Source: Pseudomonas sp. QTF5 (GTDB lineage Bacteria; Pseudomonadota; Gammaproteobacteria; Pseudomonadales; Pseudomonadaceae). Taken from it: DNA of 64,000 bases. The stretch is from positions 5,033 to 69,032 of the forward strand of contig NZ_AZRW02000030.1 in the NCBI RefSeq assembly GCF_000512695.2, written 5' to 3'. The translations under genes and the position numbers were made by a program. A model generated the notes under the pieces. That model did no database searches and was not told the DNA's origin. It saw only the letters and a list, made by a program, of their open reading frames with translations. This document shows positions 1-8,006 of the stretch, piece after piece (positions within the stretch are counted from its first letter, which is position 1; every line of letters starts with the position of its first letter).

Positions 1-106
1 ACTGCGAAGCAGTCCCAAAACCTGCAACAGCGCTCTGTCTGAAAGAGTGCAGTCGCCAGCATTACGACTGCTTCGCAGCCGAGCGGGAGCAAGCTCCCTC
101 GCCACA
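1..106. repeat. REP palindrome pair, GCTGCGAAGCAGC/GGAGCAAGCTCC type
   Basis: The segment at 65–106 reads GACTGCTTCGCAGCC followed by GGGAGCAAGCTCCCTCGCCACA, two adjoining palindromes. The first bases of the window (GCGAAGCAGTC) are the tail of an inverted partner cut by the window edge. The same module recurs at 54528–54678 and 60655–60790. This is the arrangement of Pseudomonas REP doublets. Confidence 0.8.
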
Positions 107-154
107 AAGGCACCTCGCAGTCCTAAAATCACACCGTTTTTGCTAGAATCCGCA

Positions 155-183
155 ACGCGCCGCTCACCCGGCGCGTTTTTTTT
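155..183 (+). terminator. Rho-independent terminator ahead of trhO
   Basis: Stem ACGCGCCG (155–162), loop CTCACC, stem CGGCGCGT (169–176), then a run of eight T. It probably ends a gene left of the window. An extended −10-like TGCTAGAAT (141–149) lies just before it, so a transcript starting there would have to read through the hairpin. A leader attenuator for trhO is therefore possible but unproven. Confidence 0.7.
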
Positions 184-230
184 CGCATCCGGTTCACCCT
201 TTACGAGGGTAGCCACCTGGAGAATTACCC

Positions 231-1172
231 ATGACACAACAGATTGTCGTGGCGGCACTGTATAAGTTCGTCACCCTGGAAGATTACGTCGCCCTGCGCG
301 AGCCGCTGCTGCAAGCAATGGTCGACAACGGCATCAAAGGCACGCTGCTGATCGCCGAAGAAGGCATCAACGGCACCGTGTCCGGCAGTCGCGAAGGCAT
401 TGACGGGCTGATGGCCTGGCTCAAGAACGACCCCCGCATGGACGACATCGACCACAAAGAGTCGTACTGCGATGAGCAGCCGTTCTACCGCACCAAAGTC
501 AAACTCAAGAAAGAAATCGTCACCCTCGGCGTCGACGGTGTAGACCCGAACAAAAAGGTCGGCACCTACGTCGATCCAGAAAACTGGAATGCACTGATCA
601 GCGATCCTGAAGTGCTGTTGATCGACACCCGCAACGACTATGAAGTCTCGATCGGCACCTTCGAAGGCGCTATCGATCCGAAGACCACCAGTTTTCGAGA
701 ATTCCCCGACTACATCAAAGCCAATTTCGACCCGGCCGTGCACAAGAAAGTCGCGATGTTCTGCACCGGCGGCATTCGCTGCGAAAAGGCTTCGAGCTAC
801 ATGCTCAGCCAGGGTTTCGATGAGGTCTATCACCTCAAGGGCGGCATTCTGAAGTACCTCGAAGAGGTGCCGCAGGAAGAAACCAAATGGCAGGGCGACT
901 GCTTCGTGTTCGATAACCGTGTGACCGTGCGCCACGACCTCAGCGAAGGCGACTACGATCAATGTCATGCCTGTCGTACGCCCATCAGCGTGGAAGACCG
1001 CGCATCCGAGCATTACGTGGCCGGCATCAGTTGCCCGCATTGCTGGGATAAGCTGAGCGAGAAAACCCGTCGCAGTGCTATCGACCGGCAGAAGCAGATC
1101 GAACTGGCCAAGGCGCGCAACCTGCCGCACCCGATTGGTTATAACTACAAGCAAACTCCTTCCGAGGCTTGA
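231..1172 (+). CDS. trhO: tRNA uridine(34) hydroxylase, rhodanese family (TrhO/YceA)
   Basis: Predicted cytoplasmic enzyme that hydroxylates uridine-34 of tRNA on the way to 5-(carboxy)methoxyuridine. The 313-residue product has the family order: an N-terminal acylphosphatase-like domain (about 1–95), a rhodanese domain (about 110–230) with active-site loop CTGGIRCEK whose first cysteine is Cys178, and a C-terminal Cys-rich tail (CHACR, CPHC). The start ATG has GGAG eight bases upstream. The E. coli protein is a little longer (about 350), and the shorter form is usual in pseudomonads. It is followed after 3 bases by the DsbA-like gene and may be co-transcribed with it. The family call is firm; the reaction is taken from the E. 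coli homologue. Confidence 0.92.
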   Translation: MTQQIVVAALYKFVTLEDYVALREPLLQAMVDNGIKGTLLIAEEGINGTVSGSREGIDGLMAWLKNDPRMDDIDHKESYCDEQPFYRTKVKLKKEIVTLGVDGVDPNKKVGTYVDPENWNALISDPEVLLIDTRNDYEVSIGTFEGAIDPKTTSFREFPDYIKANFDPAVHKKVAMFCTGGIRCEKASSYMLSQGFDEVYHLKGGILKYLEEVPQEETKWQGDCFVFDNRVTVRHDLSEGDYDQCHACRTPISVEDRASEHYVAGISCPHCWDKLSEKTRRSAIDRQKQIELAKARNLPHPIGYNYKQTPSEA

Positions 1173-1175
1173 ACC

Positions 1176-1814
1176 ATGTCTGCACGTCGCCTGCTCTATG
1201 TGATGGACCCGATGTGTTCCTGGTGCTGGGGTTTTGCGCCAGTGGCCAACGCGCTGGTCGAGCAGGCGCAGGCAGCGGGGGTGGACGTGCATTTGGTCGT
1301 CGGCGGTTTGCGCACCGGCAGCGGCTCAGCGCTGGAGCCGACCACCCGGCGCTACATCCTTGAGCACTGGCAGGCGGTCCACGAGGCTACCGGCCAACCG
1401 TTCAAGTTTGAAGGCGCGCTGCCCGACGGGTTTGTCTACGACACCGAGCCTGCGTGTCGGGCGCTGGTGACGGCGCGCAGCCTGGCGCCGGATTGCGCGT
1501 GGAAACTGCTCGGGTTGATCCAGCATGCGTTCTACGCCGAAGGTCGCGACGTCACCCACGCCAGCGTGTTGGTGGAGCTGGCAGAGCAAGCCGGTGTGCC
1601 GCGCATCGAATTCGCCGCCGCGTTCGACCGTGCCGATATGCACGCCGCGACCGCTGCCGATTTCACCTGGGTGCAGGACCTGGGCATTGCCGGTTTCCCA
1701 ACCTTGCTGGCAGAGCGTGATGGTCAATTGGCGTTGCTGACCAATGGCTATCAACCTCTTAGTGTGTTGTCACCGTTGCTCGGCCGCTGGCTGGAGCGCG
1801 CTGCCTGTGCATGA
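1176..1814 (+). CDS. DsbA-family (FrnE-like) thioredoxin-fold protein
   Basis: A 212-residue protein with the thioredoxin-fold active site CSWC (Cys14 and Cys17) right at the N terminus, preceded by YVMDPM, and a cis-proline loop GIAGFPT near residue 175. The middle is the helical insert of the DsbA/FrnE group. There is no signal peptide, so it probably acts in the cytoplasm as a thiol oxidoreductase or isomerase, unlike periplasmic DsbA. It starts 3 bases after trhO and its last codons overlap the start of the ABC transporter gene, so the three genes look like one unit. The substrate is unknown. It corresponds by position to the gene before PA0860 in P. aeruginosa, from memory. Confidence 0.8.
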   Translation: MSARRLLYVMDPMCSWCWGFAPVANALVEQAQAAGVDVHLVVGGLRTGSGSALEPTTRRYILEHWQAVHEATGQPFKFEGALPDGFVYDTEPACRALVTARSLAPDCAWKLLGLIQHAFYAEGRDVTHASVLVELAEQAGVPRIEFAAAFDRADMHAATAADFTWVQDLGIAGFPTLLAERDGQLALLTNGYQPLSVLSPLLGRWLERAACA

Positions 1815-3624
1815 CCTGCCCGACGCTGTTCCAGCCCCTGCACGTGTCGACCGTCTGAGCTGGGCGGAAATCCGTCGCCTGGCCCTTCACCATAAAAAAT
1901 CCCTGTGGATCGCCAACGGCGTCGCCGTGTTGGCAACGCTGTGCAGCGTGCCGATCCCCTTGCTGTTGCCGTTGCTGGTGGACGAAGTACTGCTGGGCCA
2001 CGGCGACGCCGCGTTGAAAATCATGAACCACGCGCTGCCCGACGTCTGGCAGAAAGCCGCGGGTTACATTGGTCTGATGTTGTTGGTGACCCTGGCGCTG
2101 CGTTGCGCCGCGTTGTTGTTCAACGTGGTGCAGGCGAAATTGTTTGCGGCGCTGGCCAAGGACATCGTGTACCGGATTCGGGTGCGGCTGATCGAACGGC
2201 TCAAATGTATCTCGCTGGGCGAATACGAAAGCCTGGGCAGCGGCACGGTGACCACGCACCTGGTCACCGACCTCGACACGCTGGACAAATTCGTCGGCGA
2301 AACCCTCAGTCGTTTCCTCGTGGCCATGCTGACGCTGGTGGGCACCGCCTCCATCCTGATGTGGATGCACTGGAAACTCGCGCTGCTGATCCTGCTGTTC
2401 AATCCGCTGGTGATCTATGCCACGGTGCAGTTGGGCAAACGGGTCAAACACCTGAAGAAACTCGAGAACGACAGCACCTCGCGCTTCACCCAGGCCTTGA
2501 CCGAAACCCTGGATGCGATCCAGGAAGTGCGCGCTGGTAATCGCCAGGGCTTTTTCCTCGGGCGGTTGGGTCAGCGAGCCCGGGAAGTGCGCGATTACGC
2601 AGTGAACTCGCAGTGGAAAACCGATGCATCGAACCGCGCCAGCGGCTTGCTGTTCCAGTTCGGCATCGATATTTTCCGTGCCGCGGCCATGCTCACTGTG
2701 CTGTTTTCCGACCTGTCCATCGGCCAGATGCTGGCCGTGTTCAGCTACCTGTGGTTCATGATCGGTCCGGTGGAACAACTGCTCAACCTGCAGTACGCCT
2801 TTTACGCCGCCGGCGGTGCACTGTCGCGAATCAACGAATTGCTGGCCCGCGCCGATGAGCCGCAATACACCGGCAGTGTCGATCCGTTCCAGGGGCGCGA
2901 CACGGTGGGCATCGAAGTTCAGGGATTGAGTTTCGGCTACGGCGACGAGTTGGTGTTAAACCAAATGAACCTGTCGATTGCCCCCGGTGAAAAAGTCGCG
3001 ATTGTCGGCGCCAGCGGCGGTGGCAAAAGCACGCTGGTGCAGTTGCTGCTGGGTTTGTACACGCCGCTGGCCGGCACCATCCGTTTCGGTGGTTCGACTC
3101 AGCAAGAGATCGGCCTGGAAACCGTGCGTGAAAATGTCGCCGTGGTCTTGCAGCATCCAGCACTGTTCAACGACACCGTGCGCGCCAACCTGACCATGGG
3201 CCGCGAACGCAGCGACGAAGCCTGCTGGCAGGCATTGGAAATTGCTCAACTGCACAACACGGTGCGTGAATTGCCCAATGGACTGGACAGTATTGTCGGG
3301 CGCTCCGGTGTGCGGCTATCCGGTGGTCAGCGTCAACGTTTGGCGATTGCGCGGATGGTGTTGGCTGAACCCAAAGTGGTCATCCTCGACGAGGCCACGT
3401 CCGCCCTGGACGCGGCCACCGAATACAACCTGCACCAGGCACTGGCGCGGTTCTTGAGCAACCGCACCACGCTGATCATTGCGCACCGGTTGTCGGCCGT
3501 GAAGCAGGCCGACCGGGTGCTGGTGTTCGATGGTGGGCAAGTTGCCGAGGATGGCGACCATCAGCAATTGATTGCTGATGGGGGTTTGTACGCCAGGCTT
3601 TATGGGCATTTGCAGCAGCATTAG
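1807..3624 (+). CDS. ABC exporter, fused permease and ATPase
   Basis: A 605-residue half-transporter. The N-terminal membrane domain (about residues 35–310) has six predicted helices, and the C-terminal nucleotide-binding domain carries Walker A GASGGGKST, signature LSGGQRQRLAIAR, Walker B VVILDEATSAL and the switch histidine in IIAHRLS. Such proteins work as dimers that export lipids, peptides or drugs. I placed the start at GTG 1807, which overlaps the stop of the DsbA-like gene by 8 bases. An ATG at 1744 in the same frame would add 21 residues that merely read through the previous gene. The substrate cannot be read from sequence. The gene matches PA0860 by position next to an rbdA-like gene (recalled synteny). 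It converges on the toxin-like gene with one base between the stop codons. Confidence 0.88.
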   Translation: MHDLPDAVPAPARVDRLSWAEIRRLALHHKKSLWIANGVAVLATLCSVPIPLLLPLLVDEVLLGHGDAALKIMNHALPDVWQKAAGYIGLMLLVTLALRCAALLFNVVQAKLFAALAKDIVYRIRVRLIERLKCISLGEYESLGSGTVTTHLVTDLDTLDKFVGETLSRFLVAMLTLVGTASILMWMHWKLALLILLFNPLVIYATVQLGKRVKHLKKLENDSTSRFTQALTETLDAIQEVRAGNRQGFFLGRLGQRAREVRDYAVNSQWKTDASNRASGLLFQFGIDIFRAAAMLTVLFSDLSIGQMLAVFSYLWFMIGPVEQLLNLQYAFYAAGGALSRINELLARADEPQYTGSVDPFQGRDTVGIEVQGLSFGYGDELVLNQMNLSIAPGEKVAIVGASGGGKSTLVQLLLGLYTPLAGTIRFGGSTQQEIGLETVRENVAVVLQHPALFNDTVRANLTMGRERSDEACWQALEIAQLHNTVRELPNGLDSIVGRSGVRLSGGQRQRLAIARMVLAEPKVVILDEATSALDAATEYNLHQALARFLSNRTTLIIAHRLSAVKQADRVLVFDGGQVAEDGDHQQLIADGGLYARLYGHLQQH

Positions 3625-3625
3625 G

Positions 3626-6600
3626 TCAGTGCCACAGGACGTTAAGGGCGTTTTCCCCTCCGTCGAAACCGAATTCCTTCATTACTACCGAGCACGAGTT
3701 GCAAGGTGGCATGGTGGTGGCGACGTCGACTGATTTGATCGATTGGGGGGTGGGGTATTTCTCGCGGATTACACCGATCAACTTGCTCTCGCTGTCCAGT
3801 GAGGTCGGTGCGCTGGTCAATGTCGGTGTATAGGTGTCGATGTCTTTTATGGTGTGTGGCACGGCCAGAAGTTTGCCCTCGGGTGTCACGTTCAGAGAAG
3901 TGCCGGGGTGTGGCTGATTGAGATCAATATTGAAGTACGTCGTTTCTCCGACCTTCACATGATCTGCCCCCAGGTTTTGTTTGAACAATGGCAAACTCCC
4001 AGTCGTCCCCTGCGCTCCTGAAACGCTGACATAAACTTCCCGCATTCCCCCCGCGGTGGTTACTTCGGCGTACGCGATGTTTCTCGGGTTGCGAGTGCGC
4101 TGGCTTCGAGGGACCAGGTTCTGGAGCTTTTTCATCGTGCTGTCGATCCGTAGGGCGCTGTCCACATTCCTCGGTTTGATAGTCGGTTCAAGGAACAACG
4201 TATCGAATATTTCTATCGTCCTCTGGCGGAACACTTCCGGTGCCTCCTTGCTGCGTGACCAGTTTTTCGCACCGTCTGGCAGTCGGGTGACAATCATTCG
4301 AGTTGAGTGATCAAACAGGACCGCCTCCCCCGGACTGGTATCGACCTTGAGCAGCTTGAGCGTATCGGGTGGATTTACATGGCCGCCAATCGGAATGGCA
4401 ATTTCTTGCATTGTTTTCAACGCACGTTCCACCGCTTCCGTACCGTGAATCCTTGCCACATTGTTGGCATTCAACGATCCGGTGTAGACAGTCAGCAATT
4501 CTGCTTTGAGATCTTCCGGCAATGTGGAAGCTTTCTTGAAATTCAGCGTGTCTCTTATGCTTTGACCTTGTGCCAGTTCGGCGACGTAAAAAGATCCAGC
4601 GTCCAGCCGGGTGAACACATAGCGCTTCGAATCATCTATCGCCGGGATGATGGTGGCACCAGCCTGAAAGGTATCAAATTGATTCTGGTTCCCGTAGGGA
4701 AGACTCACTTTGATCCTCCCATAAATTCCTTTTTGGAACTCCACCGTAGCCGGGAGCCGACTTTTTTTCTTCAAGGTTTTAAGTAACATCGCCCGATCCG
4801 CAGTGGCCGGCGTATAGATACTGTCTCCGAACCACGGCGCCCAGCCTTTGTTTTCGTCGAAACTGCCAATGGCCGGCGTCGGTGCCGGATCACGGGTGAC
4901 GAATTTGGTCGCGCATACATCGGCACCCGGGCTACGCCGTACCCGACAAGGCAAGGATCTGAGCATCGCCTGATCATCGATCAGGTCGGCGCGGCGCAGT
5001 TGGTTGCCGTCCAGACGATAGGGGACATCATCAACAAACAGCGTGGTTCGCCCATCGACCTCAAGTACTTCACGGATATGGGCGTGTTCCGGAAGTTCTG
5101 CCAGCACGTGGGATTCGGTCGGAGGCAGGGTCTTGAAGGTTGAGCGGCCCTGCACAAGGTTTCGGTGGTTATTGTGCAGACGTGGGCCATAAGGCAAGGA
5201 TGTCACCGGGTCGACGAGATGAAATCGTTTCAAACCCGTCGGGCCGGTATTGCGCATGAGTACATCATCAACCCCATTGATTGTCGCCAGTTGATCACCG
5301 TTTGCCAGCGGTCTCCAGCGCCCGGGATCGATTGCCTGGGGCATGTTGTGGACCAGGCGGTAGCTGTCGGCCTGTCCTGTCAGTTTCTTGATGCTGCCAA
5401 GACTTATGCGGCCAGCTGCGAGCAGCCCATTCCTGGCGCCGCTTCCCATCGTTTTCAACAGCGACGGAATGCCGTCAAGCGGGTTGAGGTTTCTCAGCGA
5501 AGTAGTCAGAAGTTTGCCGGCCAACGTTGAAAAAGACGGCAGGCTGGCTTTGGCGGCCATGCGTGATGCTCCTGCTGCAAGCCTGATCAAACGCACCGAA
5601 CCCGATATGAATTTTCCGATAGGGCAGAGGAACGAGGCCAGATCAACCAAGAGTCCGACCCCTCCGAGGATTTTGTTCGTGGTACCGCCCGACATAAGAT
5701 CTTCAATGCTGCCCCAGAAAGGTACGAATCCTTTGACAAACGCTACGAATGTTTCCCGCCGTTGCTCACCTTCAGCTCTCATTATGTCGAATTGCGTCAT
5801 CCCGCGAGCCTGGTCACGCAACTGCTGTTCATCGACGTAGAGAAAGTTCGATGCAATGTAGTGGGCCACGGTATTCAGTCGGGATGTCAGCGCGGTTACT
5901 TCACCGCCGATCGCGGTTGAGTCGGGTAGTACAACTGCCGGCATATGTCCCACCACATCGAGAAATCCAATGCAGGATGCCCGTTTCGCGGGCTCATTGC
6001 CTTTTGAATGAGCGGTCCAGTCGAGCAGGAGCGAAGTGCTGAGATTGCGCTCAGGATCATAGGTTTGTCCGGGGATTGAGGCATGCAATGGAAATTCGAC
6101 GTTTTCCCCTGCGATTATCGAAGACCTCAATCCGGTTCGTAGACGAATGACGCCGGCACTCGGAATGAGTTCGTAGTAGGTGATTTCATTCTGGTGGGTC
6201 ACCTTTAAAACGAAACCCTTTCTTGCTCGCTTATTTTCTGATCGTCCGTACCTCCCATCTCGTGAGCGCAGGCTCAGCACCTGAACGGCACCTTGTTCCA
6301 GCGCCCGCCGGTCAGCCAGTGGCAATGAGGCCAGTAGACTGACGATCAGAGCCTGATAGGCTGCTCTGATGGTGGTGAGATAGTTCCTGAAGCCGGTTTC
6401 AAACTGCGCGTTGATGTCCGGCAACGTCTTGCCAGATAGCTTGAGGGGTCGCCCGAAAAAGATCGGTCTGGAAACACCATGGTGGTCCTTTCCCATGGCA
6501 TGGTAATTTCGCTTGTCATCGATCCTGAACGTTTGGTTGGTTCGCGTTTTGCCATCGGAGTTGGTGATAGACCATGTTTGTCCGTCATCGAATTGACCGT

Positions 6601-7798
6601 CTGCATAGAGGTCCAGAAACCTGTGTCCTGACAGCTTCAAGGTCGGCATGTCTTTGAACCCCAAAGCGCTTGGTCGCACCTCAGGCAAGAACCTGCGCCC
6701 ATCCGATTCGAACGTATCAGCACCAAACAGATCGTCTTTCAGCTGTTTGGCCATCTTCATTCTTTCAGGGGGTGGTATATCCAGCGCCATCACGGCTTTG
6801 CTGAGGCTTTTGTTTTGGCTTTCCAGTGCCGTCATCGCCCGCTCGATATCTTCCTTGTCGTAGTCCGATGCCGTGCGCGACTTTACGACACCCATGCAGA
6901 CCGCCCATTCCAGAGCAGGACTCAACCGCAGTCGCGCAATGGTCTCAAGTTGTTCGGGCGAGGCGCCGACGCTGTGCTCCAGCGGCAGGTCTACGAGCTG
7001 TTGAAAGGACAATGGTTGCGATCGATTCAAGCCGAGCTCATCGGCCAGCAGCACTCCGTGCATGAAGTTCACCCACACCACTGAACTCTTGTAACGAAGT
7101 TCGGATGGGATATCGCGTACGGCGAAATCCTTTGAAAGCCGGGTCTGGAATACGTGCGCCAGTAATATCGCCTCCTTGGTCGTGATGACACGCCGGGTGT
7201 GCAGCAAGTGTTGTTCGAAATCGCTGCGCAGGGTCTGATAACTTTTTCCCCAGTTTGACGGGTCTTGCCAGCGGAAGCCGGCGAGCTCTTGCGGCTCGTC
7301 GGCCGATGGCGCTTGAAGGTAAAGGCATATAGCTTTGCAAACCAATTGATGGCGTACGGCGGCCGGCGTCTGTTCGCCGGGCAGTACACCGTACCACTTG
7401 AGCTTTTTGAACAGTCGTTCTGCCAGATCGAGCGTTTCGGTGGAGTTCAGTATCCGCAGGAGGAATACCGAGGGCGTCGCGCGCACTTCCTCGGGAGACG
7501 CGAGACGCAATACATCACCGCTCAGGTGACGGATCAACGAGGACTTGCCGGTCATGAAGTTTTTTACAGTGTCGACGATTTGGGCATTGATGCCTTTTGC
7601 CTTGTACAGGTCGATGGTCGTGGATTGCGCAAGGGCAGGTGTCGTGAGTACCAAGGCCTTGAACTGTTTTCGGTCCCGGGCGGTAGGTTGGGGAATCAAT
7701 GCGTCGATATCCGGGCCGTCATCAAGTCCCAGCGTTTGTCTGGCGCGAAGCTCTGCGTTGGCGGCTGTGTCGGGTGCAGTTAAAGCTGTCGATGTCAT
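3626..7798 (-). CDS. Large toxin-like protein (dermonecrotic/DUF6543-like) with C-terminal deaminase domain
   Basis: A 1390-residue protein starting at ATG 7798, chosen because AAGGAG sits seven bases upstream; an upstream in-frame ATG at 7867 lacks this. No signal peptide. The body resembles the large DUF6543/dermonecrotic-toxin-like proteins of Pseudomonas. A hydrophobic segment at roughly residues 695–760 could insert into a membrane. The last 150 residues look like a cytidine-deaminase-fold toxin domain: strand AYAEV (1242–1246), metal/catalytic motif DSE (Asp1335, Glu1337; Asp in place of the usual His) and PCNSC (Cys1366, Cys1369), with about 29 residues between them as in the superfamily. 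No secretion gene or immunity gene is adjacent. It interrupts what appears to be an otherwise conserved order (ABC exporter – rbdA). The toxin role is inference; the deaminase call rests on these motifs only. Confidence 0.7.
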   Translation of the reverse strand: MTSTALTAPDTAANAELRARQTLGLDDGPDIDALIPQPTARDRKQFKALVLTTPALAQSTTIDLYKAKGINAQIVDTVKNFMTGKSSLIRHLSGDVLRLASPEEVRATPSVFLLRILNSTETLDLAERLFKKLKWYGVLPGEQTPAAVRHQLVCKAICLYLQAPSADEPQELAGFRWQDPSNWGKSYQTLRSDFEQHLLHTRRVITTKEAILLAHVFQTRLSKDFAVRDIPSELRYKSSVVWVNFMHGVLLADELGLNRSQPLSFQQLVDLPLEHSVGASPEQLETIARLRLSPALEWAVCMGVVKSRTASDYDKEDIERAMTALESQNKSLSKAVMALDIPPPERMKMAKQLKDDLFGADTFESDGRRFLPEVRPSALGFKDMPTLKLSGHRFLDLYADGQFDDGQTWSITNSDGKTRTNQTFRIDDKRNYHAMGKDHHGVSRPIFFGRPLKLSGKTLPDINAQFETGFRNYLTTIRAAYQALIVSLLASLPLADRRALEQGAVQVLSLRSRDGRYGRSENKRARKGFVLKVTHQNEITYYELIPSAGVIRLRTGLRSSIIAGENVEFPLHASIPGQTYDPERNLSTSLLLDWTAHSKGNEPAKRASCIGFLDVVGHMPAVVLPDSTAIGGEVTALTSRLNTVAHYIASNFLYVDEQQLRDQARGMTQFDIMRAEGEQRRETFVAFVKGFVPFWGSIEDLMSGGTTNKILGGVGLLVDLASFLCPIGKFISGSVRLIRLAAGASRMAAKASLPSFSTLAGKLLTTSLRNLNPLDGIPSLLKTMGSGARNGLLAAGRISLGSIKKLTGQADSYRLVHNMPQAIDPGRWRPLANGDQLATINGVDDVLMRNTGPTGLKRFHLVDPVTSLPYGPRLHNNHRNLVQGRSTFKTLPPTESHVLAELPEHAHIREVLEVDGRTTLFVDDVPYRLDGNQLRRADLIDDQAMLRSLPCRVRRSPGADVCATKFVTRDPAPTPAIGSFDENKGWAPWFGDSIYTPATADRAMLLKTLKKKSRLPATVEFQKGIYGRIKVSLPYGNQNQFDTFQAGATIIPAIDDSKRYVFTRLDAGSFYVAELAQGQSIRDTLNFKKASTLPEDLKAELLTVYTGSLNANNVARIHGTEAVERALKTMQEIAIPIGGHVNPPDTLKLLKVDTSPGEAVLFDHSTRMIVTRLPDGAKNWSRSKEAPEVFRQRTIEIFDTLFLEPTIKPRNVDSALRIDSTMKKLQNLVPRSQRTRNPRNIAYAEVTTAGGMREVYVSVSGAQGTTGSLPLFKQNLGADHVKVGETTYFNIDLNQPHPGTSLNVTPEGKLLAVPHTIKDIDTYTPTLTSAPTSLDSESKLIGVIREKYPTPQSIKSVDVATTMPPCNSCSVVMKEFGFDGGENALNVLWH

Positions 7799-8006
7799 GT
7801 CGTACTCCTTATGAACGAGTTCCCGTACGGAGGGAAAACCTGAAGTACCCAGTAAATCGATCTTCATATCTGCTGTGGCTGTACATATATATGCCGGGAC
7901 GCACTGTGGCCGATCCGCCGCTTGCCGGAACCGGGAACGCCTCCTAGTCTAGAGAGGATGGCCTGATAAAGAAGGACGATCAGGCAGTGCTCATGCAAGG
8001 AACCCC

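Noticed and set aside
7069..7397. Small overlapping frames as immunity genes for the toxin-like protein
   Set aside because: They lie within the toxin gene on the same strand, are Arg/Pro-rich and have no start signals.
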